From Pseudotabrizicola algicola (GTDB taxonomy: Bacteria; Pseudomonadota; Alphaproteobacteria; Rhodobacterales; Rhodobacteraceae), in NCBI RefSeq assembly GCF_010915705.1, contig NZ_JAAIKE010000001.1:620001-684000 (forward strand): a DNA stretch of 64,000 nt, given 5' to 3'. The notes under the pieces are model-generated. The model ran no database searches. It was not told the origin of the DNA and was given only the letters and a program-made list of their open reading frames with translations. Positions 36,780 through 44,248 of this stretch are shown one piece after another. Within the stretch, counting starts at the first letter, position 1. Every line of letters begins with the position of its first letter. A program made the translations under genes and the position numbers.

Positions 36780-36791
36780 GCGAACGTCTCC
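36774..36791. repeat. 18-bp direct repeat, left copy, flanking a cargo gene
   Basis: GATCATGCGAACGTCTCC is found exactly here and again at 37517-37534. This copy contains the start codon of the LamG gene on the minus strand. The two copies enclose the opposite-strand gene at 36821-37435. Confidence 0.95.
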
Positions 36792-36820
36792 ATTTGATGT
36801 CCGTTGAAAAGGGATTCGCG

Positions 36821-37435
36821 ATGCTGCCGCAGACAGATCTTGACGAGAGGAGCGCAGCCAGCATCGCGTTCCTGAAGGCTCACTTCGACGGGAAACGCCT
36901 GCTCGGGGTTCCGCGCCTGTCGCTCGAGCAGGCAGCCCAGCCAGCGGGATACTGCTACCAAAACGTCTGGCGGTTCATCGACGAGCTGGGCGGAGACATC
37001 CAATACGGCTGGCAGTTCACCCAGTTGCCGGGGAAGTTTATCGAAGCCATGCACCATGCGGTATGGATCAGCCCCGGCGGCGCGCTCGTCGACGTCACAG
37101 ACCGAGCCTATTCGGGAATACGGCTCGCGATCACGGCATTCGTCGCCGACAATGGACCCTTGATCCCCACACGCGACTGCACCCCGTCCATCCCTTCGAT
37201 CTTCTGGGACATCGGCAACGATCCCCTCACTGCCGCGTATTGCAACATCACCATTGGCAGGATCGCCGCATTGCAGGCGATCAAGTTTCGACACTTCGGA
37301 GCGGTAGGGACCGGGGAACCGCGTCAGAAAGAGTTCTTCCGGCATGACGACGACACGCTCTATGCAATGTACGAGGACCTCACCGAGAAACGCGAGGCGC
37401 TGATGCGGCGCATCGTCGGAGACGAGAACGACTGA
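36821..37435 (+). CDS. Opposite-strand moron with papain-like Cys-His-Asp motif
   Basis: A 204-residue soluble protein on the opposite strand to the tail genes. ATG at 36821 follows AAGGGA. The segments AGYCYQNVWRFIDELGG, EAMHHAVWISPGG and ALVDVTD contain a cysteine, histidine and aspartate in the order and spacing of papain/NlpC/transglutaminase-like enzymes; similar C..NV / HAVW / DVTP patterns are found in a poorly described family sometimes joined to SEC-C zinc tails. The C-terminus is helical and charged (YAMYEDLTEKREALMRRIV). It may cut or modify a host or phage protein; this is inference. Confidence 0.72.
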   Translation: MLPQTDLDERSAASIAFLKAHFDGKRLLGVPRLSLEQAAQPAGYCYQNVWRFIDELGGDIQYGWQFTQLPGKFIEAMHHAVWISPGGALVDVTDRAYSGIRLAITAFVADNGPLIPTRDCTPSIPSIFWDIGNDPLTAAYCNITIGRIAALQAIKFRHFGAVGTGEPRQKEFFRHDDDTLYAMYEDLTEKREALMRRIVGDEND

Positions 37436-37457
37436 ATTCATCCCACCGGGCTGCGGA

Positions 37458-37495
37458 TCTTCAAACAGCTTGCCGGACACCGGACAATTTGAAGA
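37458..37495. terminator. Hairpin after the inserted cargo gene
   Basis: Arms TCTTCAAA and TTTGAAGA enclose a second small CCGG-ACA-CCGG stem. It starts 23 bases after the stop at 37435 and lies inside the inserted segment, so it may end the cargo transcript. No T run follows on the plus strand. Confidence 0.45.
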
Positions 37496-37516
37496 CCCGA
37501 AGGTTGGCATGAACCG

Positions 37517-37534
37517 GATCATGCGAACGTCTCC
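37517..37534. repeat. 18-bp direct repeat, right copy
   Basis: Exact copy of 36774-36791 in the same orientation. It contains the last codons and the TGA stop (37519-37521) of the SGNH fibre gene on the minus strand. Confidence 0.95.
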
Positions 37535-39663
37535 GTGAAGCGGCACAGGTAGTGCCGGATGGTGGGCGGCACGGCATAGCCGAGGCCGTGATAGGGCGAG
37601 GGAATGCCGGTGTCGGCGTAGACCAAGCCGCGCGAGGATGCCCAGCCTGCGGTTTCGGTCGTTTTCTTGGTGCCGTAGCCGATGGTTTTGCCTGTCGCAG
37701 ATCCGGGGTTTGCGGCGAGCGTGACCACGATATTCGTGCCGGAGATCGTCACCGTGCTCATTGCGGGCGGGCTGCCGCTGTCGTCGGAATACCAGAAGCC
37801 CTTGTCCACGATGTCGGCCACCCAGTCGGTGTCGAAACTCAGGGCCGAAGTGCCAGGCGGCAGTTGCAGCGGGATCGTGATGACCGCACCCGAGCGCGTG
37901 ACGCCCCCGGCCACCTGCCAGAGCGGGTTGAAAACCTGCCCCTTGATCCGCACCCATTCATAGGCCAGCGCGGCGATCTCGCCCATCATCATGCGCGCGG
38001 GGTTGTTGTGGTGGATGTTGTCGTGAACCGGCCCCTGATACATCGGCCCGATCAGGGTCACGCCCGCGCCGAGGAAGTCACGGGCGACCTGCAACTGCGC
38101 GTTGCCGGACCCCATCGCGGCAATGCTGGCGGCGGTGCCGGTCTGGGTCTGATACAGGAAGAAATGCGGGGTCGCACCGCCAGAGGCCACGGCGGCGAAG
38201 GTCGGCAGCACGTCCTCGATGTAGTCGGTCATCTGCGCCAGATAGCTGGTGAAATTGGTGTCACCCTCGCCTTGGATGTAGAAGATGTTATGCTCGACCG
38301 ACCGGCTGTAGGGCGCGGCTGCGACCAGTGCCGCATTGGCGATCTGGGCATAGAGGTTTTCATAGAGCGGGCTTTCGCTGCCCGGCGCGCTCGGGAACAC
38401 GCCGGGGAAAAACTTGTCGATGGTCTGCCCGCCCTGCCATGCGGTCGAGATGATCGCGCCGGGGATTTCCCGCCCTGCCCGCCGGTCCAGCATGTGCATG
38501 GCGTAACCGATCATCGCCATCGGTGCCTGCGCCTGATTTGCAAGCCGAGGCTCCGAGGCGCTGACAAAATCATTTGCCCCGCCCGGAAGGCGCAGTGTTG
38601 ACCCGCTGGCGTAGTCGTCGGCATTTGCGCGCAGCACGAAGTCTTTCACCAGCGTGCCCGCAACAGGCGGCTGACCAGCCGGCCCCGGCCCCGCCCCCGC
38701 ATTCGACTGGCCTGTCACGGCCACATGGCGCAGCGGCAGCGCGCTGACCGGTATCGCGGTTTCGCGGTCGACCACCTGCACGATGTCGGACACATAGCCA
38801 TCGGGCAGTTGCGTGGTGGCATAGGTGTAATCGTTGCCCGCGCGCACGTTGAAAACACGCCGCCCCGAACCCAGAAAGATGGCCGGGTCAGTGTAGCCGC
38901 CCGCGCCCGCGCCGCCGCCGATGCGGTCAAGCATTTCCTGCGACATGGCAATGTCGATGCCATCCTCGCGGATGCCGATCATGGTCTTGCCATCGCCGCT
39001 GGCGAGGAACGGCACGATTTCGGCGACCTCGTCACGATCCGCCGAAAGGTCCTCGCGGTAGATGACAACGCCGCCGGAATGCACCTGCCCTTCCTCGTTG
39101 AAGCCGACGCCACGGTCATTGGCATCCACGACGCCGCCCTCGAGCGCGCCCACGTCATCGCGCCCGAGGCCGATCGGCGCGAGATCGATCTGCGCCTTGG
39201 TCAGACTGTGCGGGTTGTCGGTGCGCGCCTCGTGGGCCGCTCGCAACGCTGCCTCTGCGGCGATGCTGGCGGTGAGCGTGTCATCTGCCGCCGCACGCAA
39301 AGCGGCCTCGGCGGCCACCGCCGTCTGACGCGCCGTCACTTCTGCCGCAATGTCAGCGGTCAGCGCGGCATCAGCCCCAGACCGCGCCGCGGCCTCGGCA
39401 GCCACTGCCGCCTGACGCGCCGCAGCCTCCGTAGCGATGCTGTCTGCCAGCGCGGCAGCCACCGTGGCTGAAAAATCCGGATCGTTGTCAATCGCGCTGG
39501 CCAAGGCCGCCAGCGTATCAAGATTGGCCGGCGCACCATCCCGGACGGTGCTGATCGCCTCTGCCGTTGCCGCCTCCAAGGCATCATTGATCGCGGCTTC
39601 ATGATCTGCGACCAAGACAGACTGATTGGGCCCGCTCCCGGTGACGGGCAGGACATAAACCAT
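37519..39663 (-). CDS. Tail fibre/spike with SGNH hydrolase domain
   Basis: A 714-residue fibre. Residues ~1-60 resemble a tail-fibre N-terminus; ~70-145 are an alanine-rich coiled coil of repeated AAEAAxRxA units; at ~148 the NPHSLTKAQIDL motif typical of fibres appears. From ~310 on is an SGNH/sialate O-acetylesterase-like domain, with the nucleophile in VTGQSNAGAG (Ser ~320) and a likely catalytic histidine in HDNIHHNNPARM. Such enzymes remove acetyl groups from surface polysaccharide during adsorption. The last ~130 residues are a separate beta domain. Its stop lies in the right copy of the 18-bp repeat. Confidence 0.85.
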   Translation of the reverse strand: MVYVLPVTGSGPNQSVLVADHEAAINDALEAATAEAISTVRDGAPANLDTLAALASAIDNDPDFSATVAAALADSIATEAAARQAAVAAEAAARSGADAALTADIAAEVTARQTAVAAEAALRAAADDTLTASIAAEAALRAAHEARTDNPHSLTKAQIDLAPIGLGRDDVGALEGGVVDANDRGVGFNEEGQVHSGGVVIYREDLSADRDEVAEIVPFLASGDGKTMIGIREDGIDIAMSQEMLDRIGGGAGAGGYTDPAIFLGSGRRVFNVRAGNDYTYATTQLPDGYVSDIVQVVDRETAIPVSALPLRHVAVTGQSNAGAGPGPAGQPPVAGTLVKDFVLRANADDYASGSTLRLPGGANDFVSASEPRLANQAQAPMAMIGYAMHMLDRRAGREIPGAIISTAWQGGQTIDKFFPGVFPSAPGSESPLYENLYAQIANAALVAAAPYSRSVEHNIFYIQGEGDTNFTSYLAQMTDYIEDVLPTFAAVASGGATPHFFLYQTQTGTAASIAAMGSGNAQLQVARDFLGAGVTLIGPMYQGPVHDNIHHNNPARMMMGEIAALAYEWVRIKGQVFNPLWQVAGGVTRSGAVITIPLQLPPGTSALSFDTDWVADIVDKGFWYSDDSGSPPAMSTVTISGTNIVVTLAANPGSATGKTIGYGTKKTTETAGWASSRGLVYADTGIPSPYHGLGYAVPPTIRHYLCRFTETFA

Positions 39664-39686
39664 TTTTTTACCTCTATTTCAGGATG

Positions 39687-42533
39687 TCAGATGGTGCCGA
39701 TCAGGCTGCGCAGCCTCTGGCGGGTGAGTGTCGGCCAGTAGCCGGGCAACACGGGGGCTGCGTCAAAGGCCGCCGTGGTGCCGTTGTCATAGGTGGCCAG
39801 CAGGTCCATGACCCCGCTGACGCCCTGCATCGCGGGAAGATCCGCAGCACGGCTGCCCGCCGCGCCCGCCGTGGCGATGTAACTGCCCGCGCCATCCTGC
39901 GCGCCCCACAGATACGCGCCCGAAACACCGTCGCCGGTGTAACTCGACACGCCGAAGGCCGAGCAGAGGTAGACCTCGAACAGACCCGACACCGTGACGT
40001 TCGGCGTGAACATGAACGTGATCCGCCGCCAGCCACCGGCCAGAGCCACGGTCTCGACTGTCGGCGTTCCGGCCTGCACGCTGACGGTGCCGGTGGAAAT
40101 CTGGACCTCGGCAGCCTGCACCGTCATGCCGGTGCCAGAGGCCCGCAGACGCAGGATGTCCCGCCCGCCTGCCTTGGCAAACAGGCTGATCGTCGCCGCC
40201 ACGCCCGATTCCATCGCACGCGCGCGCTGGATGCGATGCGAGCTTGTCGCCGTGTTCTCGACCAGCAGATCTGCGGTGGTGGCACCGTCCGGGGCCGCGA
40301 TGGCATTGGCCATGACCGTCGCATTCGTCTTGGTCCATGCCGCGTTGTCCATCGCCTCGGACCAGGTGAAGGCATTCGCCCCCGCAGGCTCGATCAGCAG
40401 GCACGGCACTCCCGCCGCATGGTCGATGCGCGGCACATTCACCGCAGCCGTCTGGATCAGCCCCGCCCCGTCGACAAAGGTCGCCACGCTGGCGCGTGCC
40501 AGCCCGAGGACATTGGCAAGCGTGCCGGTCGCGCCGTCGATCCGATACACGCCCGCCGAGAAATCCGCCTCATAGCGCGCGATATCCAGCGTCGGCTCGA
40601 TCGGCGCGGACACCACCCAGTCGCTCGCGGCCAGCCCGATCGCGCGGGCGCGGATCGTGACATTCACGCCAACCGCCACGGGGGCCAGCAGGCCGGACAC
40701 CTGCCCGCCGCCGTCGCGAAGCGCCCCGTCGATCGTGCCGCCCGCCTGCCACGGGTTCGAGGTGCCGCCGAGCCGATATTCCCATTCATAGATCTGCACC
40801 GAGGGCGATGGCGACGGGTCGAAGGCAAAGCGCACAGCCGCAATGGCAGCGGGGCCAGCGCCGATCGCCACCGCCGCGCCTGTCGTGGTGGTGATCGCAC
40901 CACCCGGCTCGGGAGGGCTGCGCCCGACACTCAGCGCCAGAAGAGGGCGATTCTGCTCCTCGGTCTCCGGATCGAAGGCGAAGTCGGATGCCGCAATCTC
41001 TTCCATGACCACAGGAACCCGCATGGCCACCCCGCCGCTGCCATCTTCGCTGGCAAAGAGGCCGGGGTTGGCGCTGGTGACACGATAAAGCCCGTTCAGC
41101 GCCGCATAAGGCTCAGGAAAGTCCACCGTGACATTGCACCCTGCCACCACCGCAAACCATGCAGGCGGCAAGGTGCAGGTGATCTGGCGCTGCGCCCGAA
41201 GCCGCTTGGCCCTGATCTTTTGCAGCCGCATGGCCTGCGTGGCCGAGGTGACAAGCGGCAGTTCCAGATCCACCACCGTGGGCAAGCCGCCATCGACCGC
41301 GACCGCCCCCGGCACCGTGTAATCTTCCAGGTCCGAGGTGCGATAGTCGCGTGCCGGATCGGTGAAGGTCGCATGAACCGTGGTCGCCAGATCGCGCCCC
41401 GGCTTCAGGAACCGCACACCCAGCCCCTCGGCCTCGGTGATGTCGGTCAAGGTCGCGACAGGCGCAGTGAAGGCCCCCGCCGCGATCGACAGCCTGCCGC
41501 CCACCCTAACAGGCTGCGCCGCGCCCGCAGCATAGAGCGGCAAGATCTGGTCCATCAGCTCGGACCCGTTGAAGATCAGAGCGCCGTTCACCCGATAGCG
41601 CGGTTCTGTCCCGCCCGCCTTCAGCGGCACCAGCTCATCAGCGATGTCTGCGGCCTCGGCGAAGGTGGCCAGATCGATCTGCGCCAGCGGATAGCGGCGG
41701 ATCGGGTTCATCCGTGCGGCATCAAGCGCACAAAGCGCCTGATTGTCCGAAAATTGCCAGGTCGCCGGATCGTCGGGGTCCTGCGCAACGTCGCGCAGAT
41801 CCCAGACCTTCGACCAGCGCCCCTCGATCTCCACTTCCGGCGGGGTGCGCGGCCAGCGCCACGACCGCTGGTCGTTCGGGCCGCAGTCGAACAGGACCCA
41901 CATGACTGTCAAGCCGCGCCCTGCATCGGTTGCAGAAAACAGGCCGGGGGTCAGCGTCAGGATATCGGCGGGCGGCGAGGTCTGATCGCCCCGCCCGACC
42001 CAGAACCGCGCCCAGGGCGCCCAGCGACTTCCCGCAGCGGCGCTCGCCCCGCCACCCGGCGCAAAGTCGTAAAGGTCGCCCGAAAGCGGCACCGCCTCCT
42101 TGTCCAGATAGACACCCGTCACCGCGTCCGATGGGCGGCTGTTCAGCACGAAGCAGCCGACAAGCAACCGCCCTTGGCTTGGCCCGACGCCGCCCACGCG
42201 CCACGCAGGGCTGCCATAAATGCGCGTCTCGCCATAGACGAACCGCTTGGCGGGCAGGCTTTGCGGATTCTCGAACTGGCGCACCAGTTCGGGCGCACCG
42301 GGCGGCTTTGGCCCCAAAGCCCGCGCAGCCGCCGACAGCAGCAGCGACCCTCCGAGGCGCAGCGCAAAGGCCCCGATGCCGCCCCCGGCAAGCGTGGTGG
42401 CGATGAACCCGCCTGCCCCGAAGACGCTGCTGGCAAGGCTGACCACAGCGCTCACCAACGGCCCTGCCTCTGCCCGTGCAGGGGCGAGCGTGGCGGCGCT
42501 GCACAGAAGGGCGGCGATCATCAGACGCTTCAA
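39687..42533 (-). CDS. Tail tip/host specificity protein (J-like)
   Basis: A 948-residue tail-tip protein following the NlpC-like gene, the place of lambda J. TTG at 42533 overlaps the previous stop (TTGA); ATG at 42521 is the alternative. A hydrophobic N-terminus (RLMIAALLCSAATLAPARA) is followed by a glycine-rich stretch, then a baseplate-hub-like region (ENPQSLPAKRFVYGETRIYG, typical of J-like proteins), fibronectin-like parts (~590-690), and a C-terminal sugar-binding module (~720-890, WSEAMDNAAWTKTNATVM...GGWRRITFMF) of the phage spike-fibre type. It organises the tail tip and contacts the host. Confidence 0.85.
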   Translation of the reverse strand: MKRLMIAALLCSAATLAPARAEAGPLVSAVVSLASSVFGAGGFIATTLAGGGIGAFALRLGGSLLLSAAARALGPKPPGAPELVRQFENPQSLPAKRFVYGETRIYGSPAWRVGGVGPSQGRLLVGCFVLNSRPSDAVTGVYLDKEAVPLSGDLYDFAPGGGASAAAGSRWAPWARFWVGRGDQTSPPADILTLTPGLFSATDAGRGLTVMWVLFDCGPNDQRSWRWPRTPPEVEIEGRWSKVWDLRDVAQDPDDPATWQFSDNQALCALDAARMNPIRRYPLAQIDLATFAEAADIADELVPLKAGGTEPRYRVNGALIFNGSELMDQILPLYAAGAAQPVRVGGRLSIAAGAFTAPVATLTDITEAEGLGVRFLKPGRDLATTVHATFTDPARDYRTSDLEDYTVPGAVAVDGGLPTVVDLELPLVTSATQAMRLQKIRAKRLRAQRQITCTLPPAWFAVVAGCNVTVDFPEPYAALNGLYRVTSANPGLFASEDGSGGVAMRVPVVMEEIAASDFAFDPETEEQNRPLLALSVGRSPPEPGGAITTTTGAAVAIGAGPAAIAAVRFAFDPSPSPSVQIYEWEYRLGGTSNPWQAGGTIDGALRDGGGQVSGLLAPVAVGVNVTIRARAIGLAASDWVVSAPIEPTLDIARYEADFSAGVYRIDGATGTLANVLGLARASVATFVDGAGLIQTAAVNVPRIDHAAGVPCLLIEPAGANAFTWSEAMDNAAWTKTNATVMANAIAAPDGATTADLLVENTATSSHRIQRARAMESGVAATISLFAKAGGRDILRLRASGTGMTVQAAEVQISTGTVSVQAGTPTVETVALAGGWRRITFMFTPNVTVSGLFEVYLCSAFGVSSYTGDGVSGAYLWGAQDGAGSYIATAGAAGSRAADLPAMQGVSGVMDLLATYDNGTTAAFDAAPVLPGYWPTLTRQRLRSLIGTI

Positions 42534-42904
42534 ATCCAAGCCCTTTCCACAGTCTTGACCACTTCCATGCCGCGCAGCGACTTGCCCGCCCACAGGCCCG
42601 CGCCGATGCCGAACACAAGCGAATGCGAACGGCCCCCGCGATGCAGGCCGATGGCCCCTGCCCCGCCCGCGCAAGGCCGCAGACCGGCCATCGCGCCCAG
42701 AATTTCAGTCATCGACTCCCAGCCGCCCCAAGCCTCGATCAGCTCGGAAGCCTCGTTCGCGGAGGCATAGCACCCGCGCAGGGGCAGCATCGGGTCCACC
42801 CCGCGCAGCAGGGCAAAGGCCGAACAGGCACTTGCGCAGCAGTCATGGGTGCCCCAGCGCCAAGGATGTTCCATGGCGGCAAGCGCAGCGTCGAACGGGG
42901 TCAT
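42530..42904 (-). CDS. NlpC/P60-like tail assembly peptidase (DUF6950-like)
   Basis: A 124-residue protein with the cysteine-peptidase signature WRWGTHDCCASAC near residue 16-28 and a later histidine in RGGRSHSLVFG. It has the size and position of the lambda K-type or DUF6950 tail proteins between tail tip genes. It would clip peptidoglycan at entry or act in tail tip assembly. Confidence 0.78.
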   Translation of the reverse strand: MTPFDAALAAMEHPWRWGTHDCCASACSAFALLRGVDPMLPLRGCYASANEASELIEAWGGWESMTEILGAMAGLRPCAGGAGAIGLHRGGRSHSLVFGIGAGLWAGKSLRGMEVVKTVERAWI

Positions 42905-42905
42905 G

Positions 42906-43490
42906 TCAGCTTGCAGGCCAGGTCAGAGAGGCCGCCTGCGCCTCGTTGTTCACGAACAAAAGGAACAGGGTATCGGTCGGATGGCTGACCACCTGATCTT
43001 CATGGCTGTGATAAAAGGAGGCAGCAGCGCGCGCGCTTGGCCCGGTCGATGCGGTCAGTTCGACACCATGCGTGGTTTCCAGCCCGCTGACAGAGGCGCG
43101 ATACTGCGCCGAATCCATGTATCCGGCGAAGACCTCGACCGGATCGGCCAGAAGCACGTTGCCGCCGCGCTCCGTCGTGACGCCGAACAGCACCCGCGCC
43201 ATACGGTTGCGGATCGGGTCCGCCAGCCGCTCGAACACTTCATCAGGCAGGCCGAGCAGCCGAAAGGTGGCGGCAGAGGCAGCGATGCCCTCACCCTCTT
43301 CCGGCAGGCTGATCGCCCCGAACTTGCCCACGCCAACCCAGTCCTGACCGTCAAACCTGATCGTGCCGACACCGCTATGCGCAAAGACCGGCGCATCGGG
43401 CCAGTCCAGATGCACCATGACGACAGGGTGGAAAGACCCGCTGTCCAGCGCAGCCTGCATCGCGGGCGGGATCGCGCGGATCAGCGCCAT
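42906..43490 (-). CDS. Tail tip-associated protein
   Basis: A 194-residue protein, probably the counterpart of the minor tail proteins L/gp13 in related phages. The start MALIRAIPPAMQAALDSGSFHPVVMVHLDWPDAPVFAHSGVG and the RMARVLFGVTTERG...VFAGYMDSA segment resemble phage proteins that link the distal tail to the hub. Overlaps the upstream gene by 10 bases. Confidence 0.72.
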   Translation of the reverse strand: MALIRAIPPAMQAALDSGSFHPVVMVHLDWPDAPVFAHSGVGTIRFDGQDWVGVGKFGAISLPEEGEGIAASAATFRLLGLPDEVFERLADPIRNRMARVLFGVTTERGGNVLLADPVEVFAGYMDSAQYRASVSGLETTHGVELTASTGPSARAAASFYHSHEDQVVSHPTDTLFLLFVNNEAQAASLTWPAS

Positions 43491-44248
43491 GGGTCTACCT
43501 CCACAAATCCGCCGGGAACCTCATCCTCGAAGACCTCGGAGAAGGACAGGTTATAGGACCAATTGCCCTTGGTCGGCTGCGCGGCATCGGACATGCTGAC
43601 CATCTCGAAGACAGCCGTTTCCGTGGTCCCGATGTTAACGCGGCCCGACCCTGACAGCGCCGACATAAGCCGGATCTCGGCCGCGCCGGCATCATCCGTG
43701 CGCGCCGTCGTCATGACCCGCGCCGTGGTGCCGGATTCGGCGCTGATGGGAGAAAACAGGGTGACCAGATCACCAGGCCGCGCGATCACGGTGAGCGCAG
43801 GCGCATTCGTGATTGCAAGCGCCGGAAATCCGGCGGCATCCGTGATGGCGGTCGCATAGATCACCCGCCCGGACAACCACGGCACCGGGTCCCCAGCCAA
43901 CCATTCGACAGAAGGATCGTCCGGAACAGTCCAGTCGACCAGTTCCGACTGGCGACGGGCGCGGAGACGCACATCATCGAGCCACCAGTTCACGGGGCGG
44001 CTGGTCAACCGGACCAAGCCAACGCCGCCTTTCAGCAGAATCCGCAGGTTCTCCATGTAGCCGGCGCCGTCGCGATCTCCTGACAATCCTGCAACCACCA
44101 GCTCGGTTTCACGACGTGGGCGTTGCGCCGCACTGACCATGCGCGCACCCGTGAAAAAGGACCGCGAGACATTGACGGGCGCGCGCTCGATCCACGGCGT
44201 ATGTGCGGAAAACCGGACGGGCGGAAAGGCAAAGACGGTGACGGCCAT
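43481..44248 (-). CDS. Distal tail protein candidate
   Basis: A 255-residue protein directly after the tape measure gene (1-base overlap), where distal tail (Dit) or lambda M-like proteins are found. It is beta-rich with WLSGRVIYATAITDAAGFPALAI and SELVDWTVPDDP; its end (NWSYNLSFSEVFEDEVPGG) resembles phage virion beta sandwiches. The exact family is not recognised; the assignment rests on position. Confidence 0.62.
   Translation of the reverse strand: MAVTVFAFPPVRFSAHTPWIERAPVNVSRSFFTGARMVSAAQRPRRETELVVAGLSGDRDGAGYMENLRILLKGGVGLVRLTSRPVNWWLDDVRLRARRQSELVDWTVPDDPSVEWLAGDPVPWLSGRVIYATAITDAAGFPALAITNAPALTVIARPGDLVTLFSPISAESGTTARVMTTARTDDAGAAEIRLMSALSGSGRVNIGTTETAVFEMVSMSDAAQPTKGNWSYNLSFSEVFEDEVPGGFVEVDPWR

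Noticed and set aside
39684-42770. A 1028-residue open frame opposite the J-like tail gene
   Set aside because: Arg/Gln/Pro-rich, without domains; the minus-strand gene has clear tail protein motifs.
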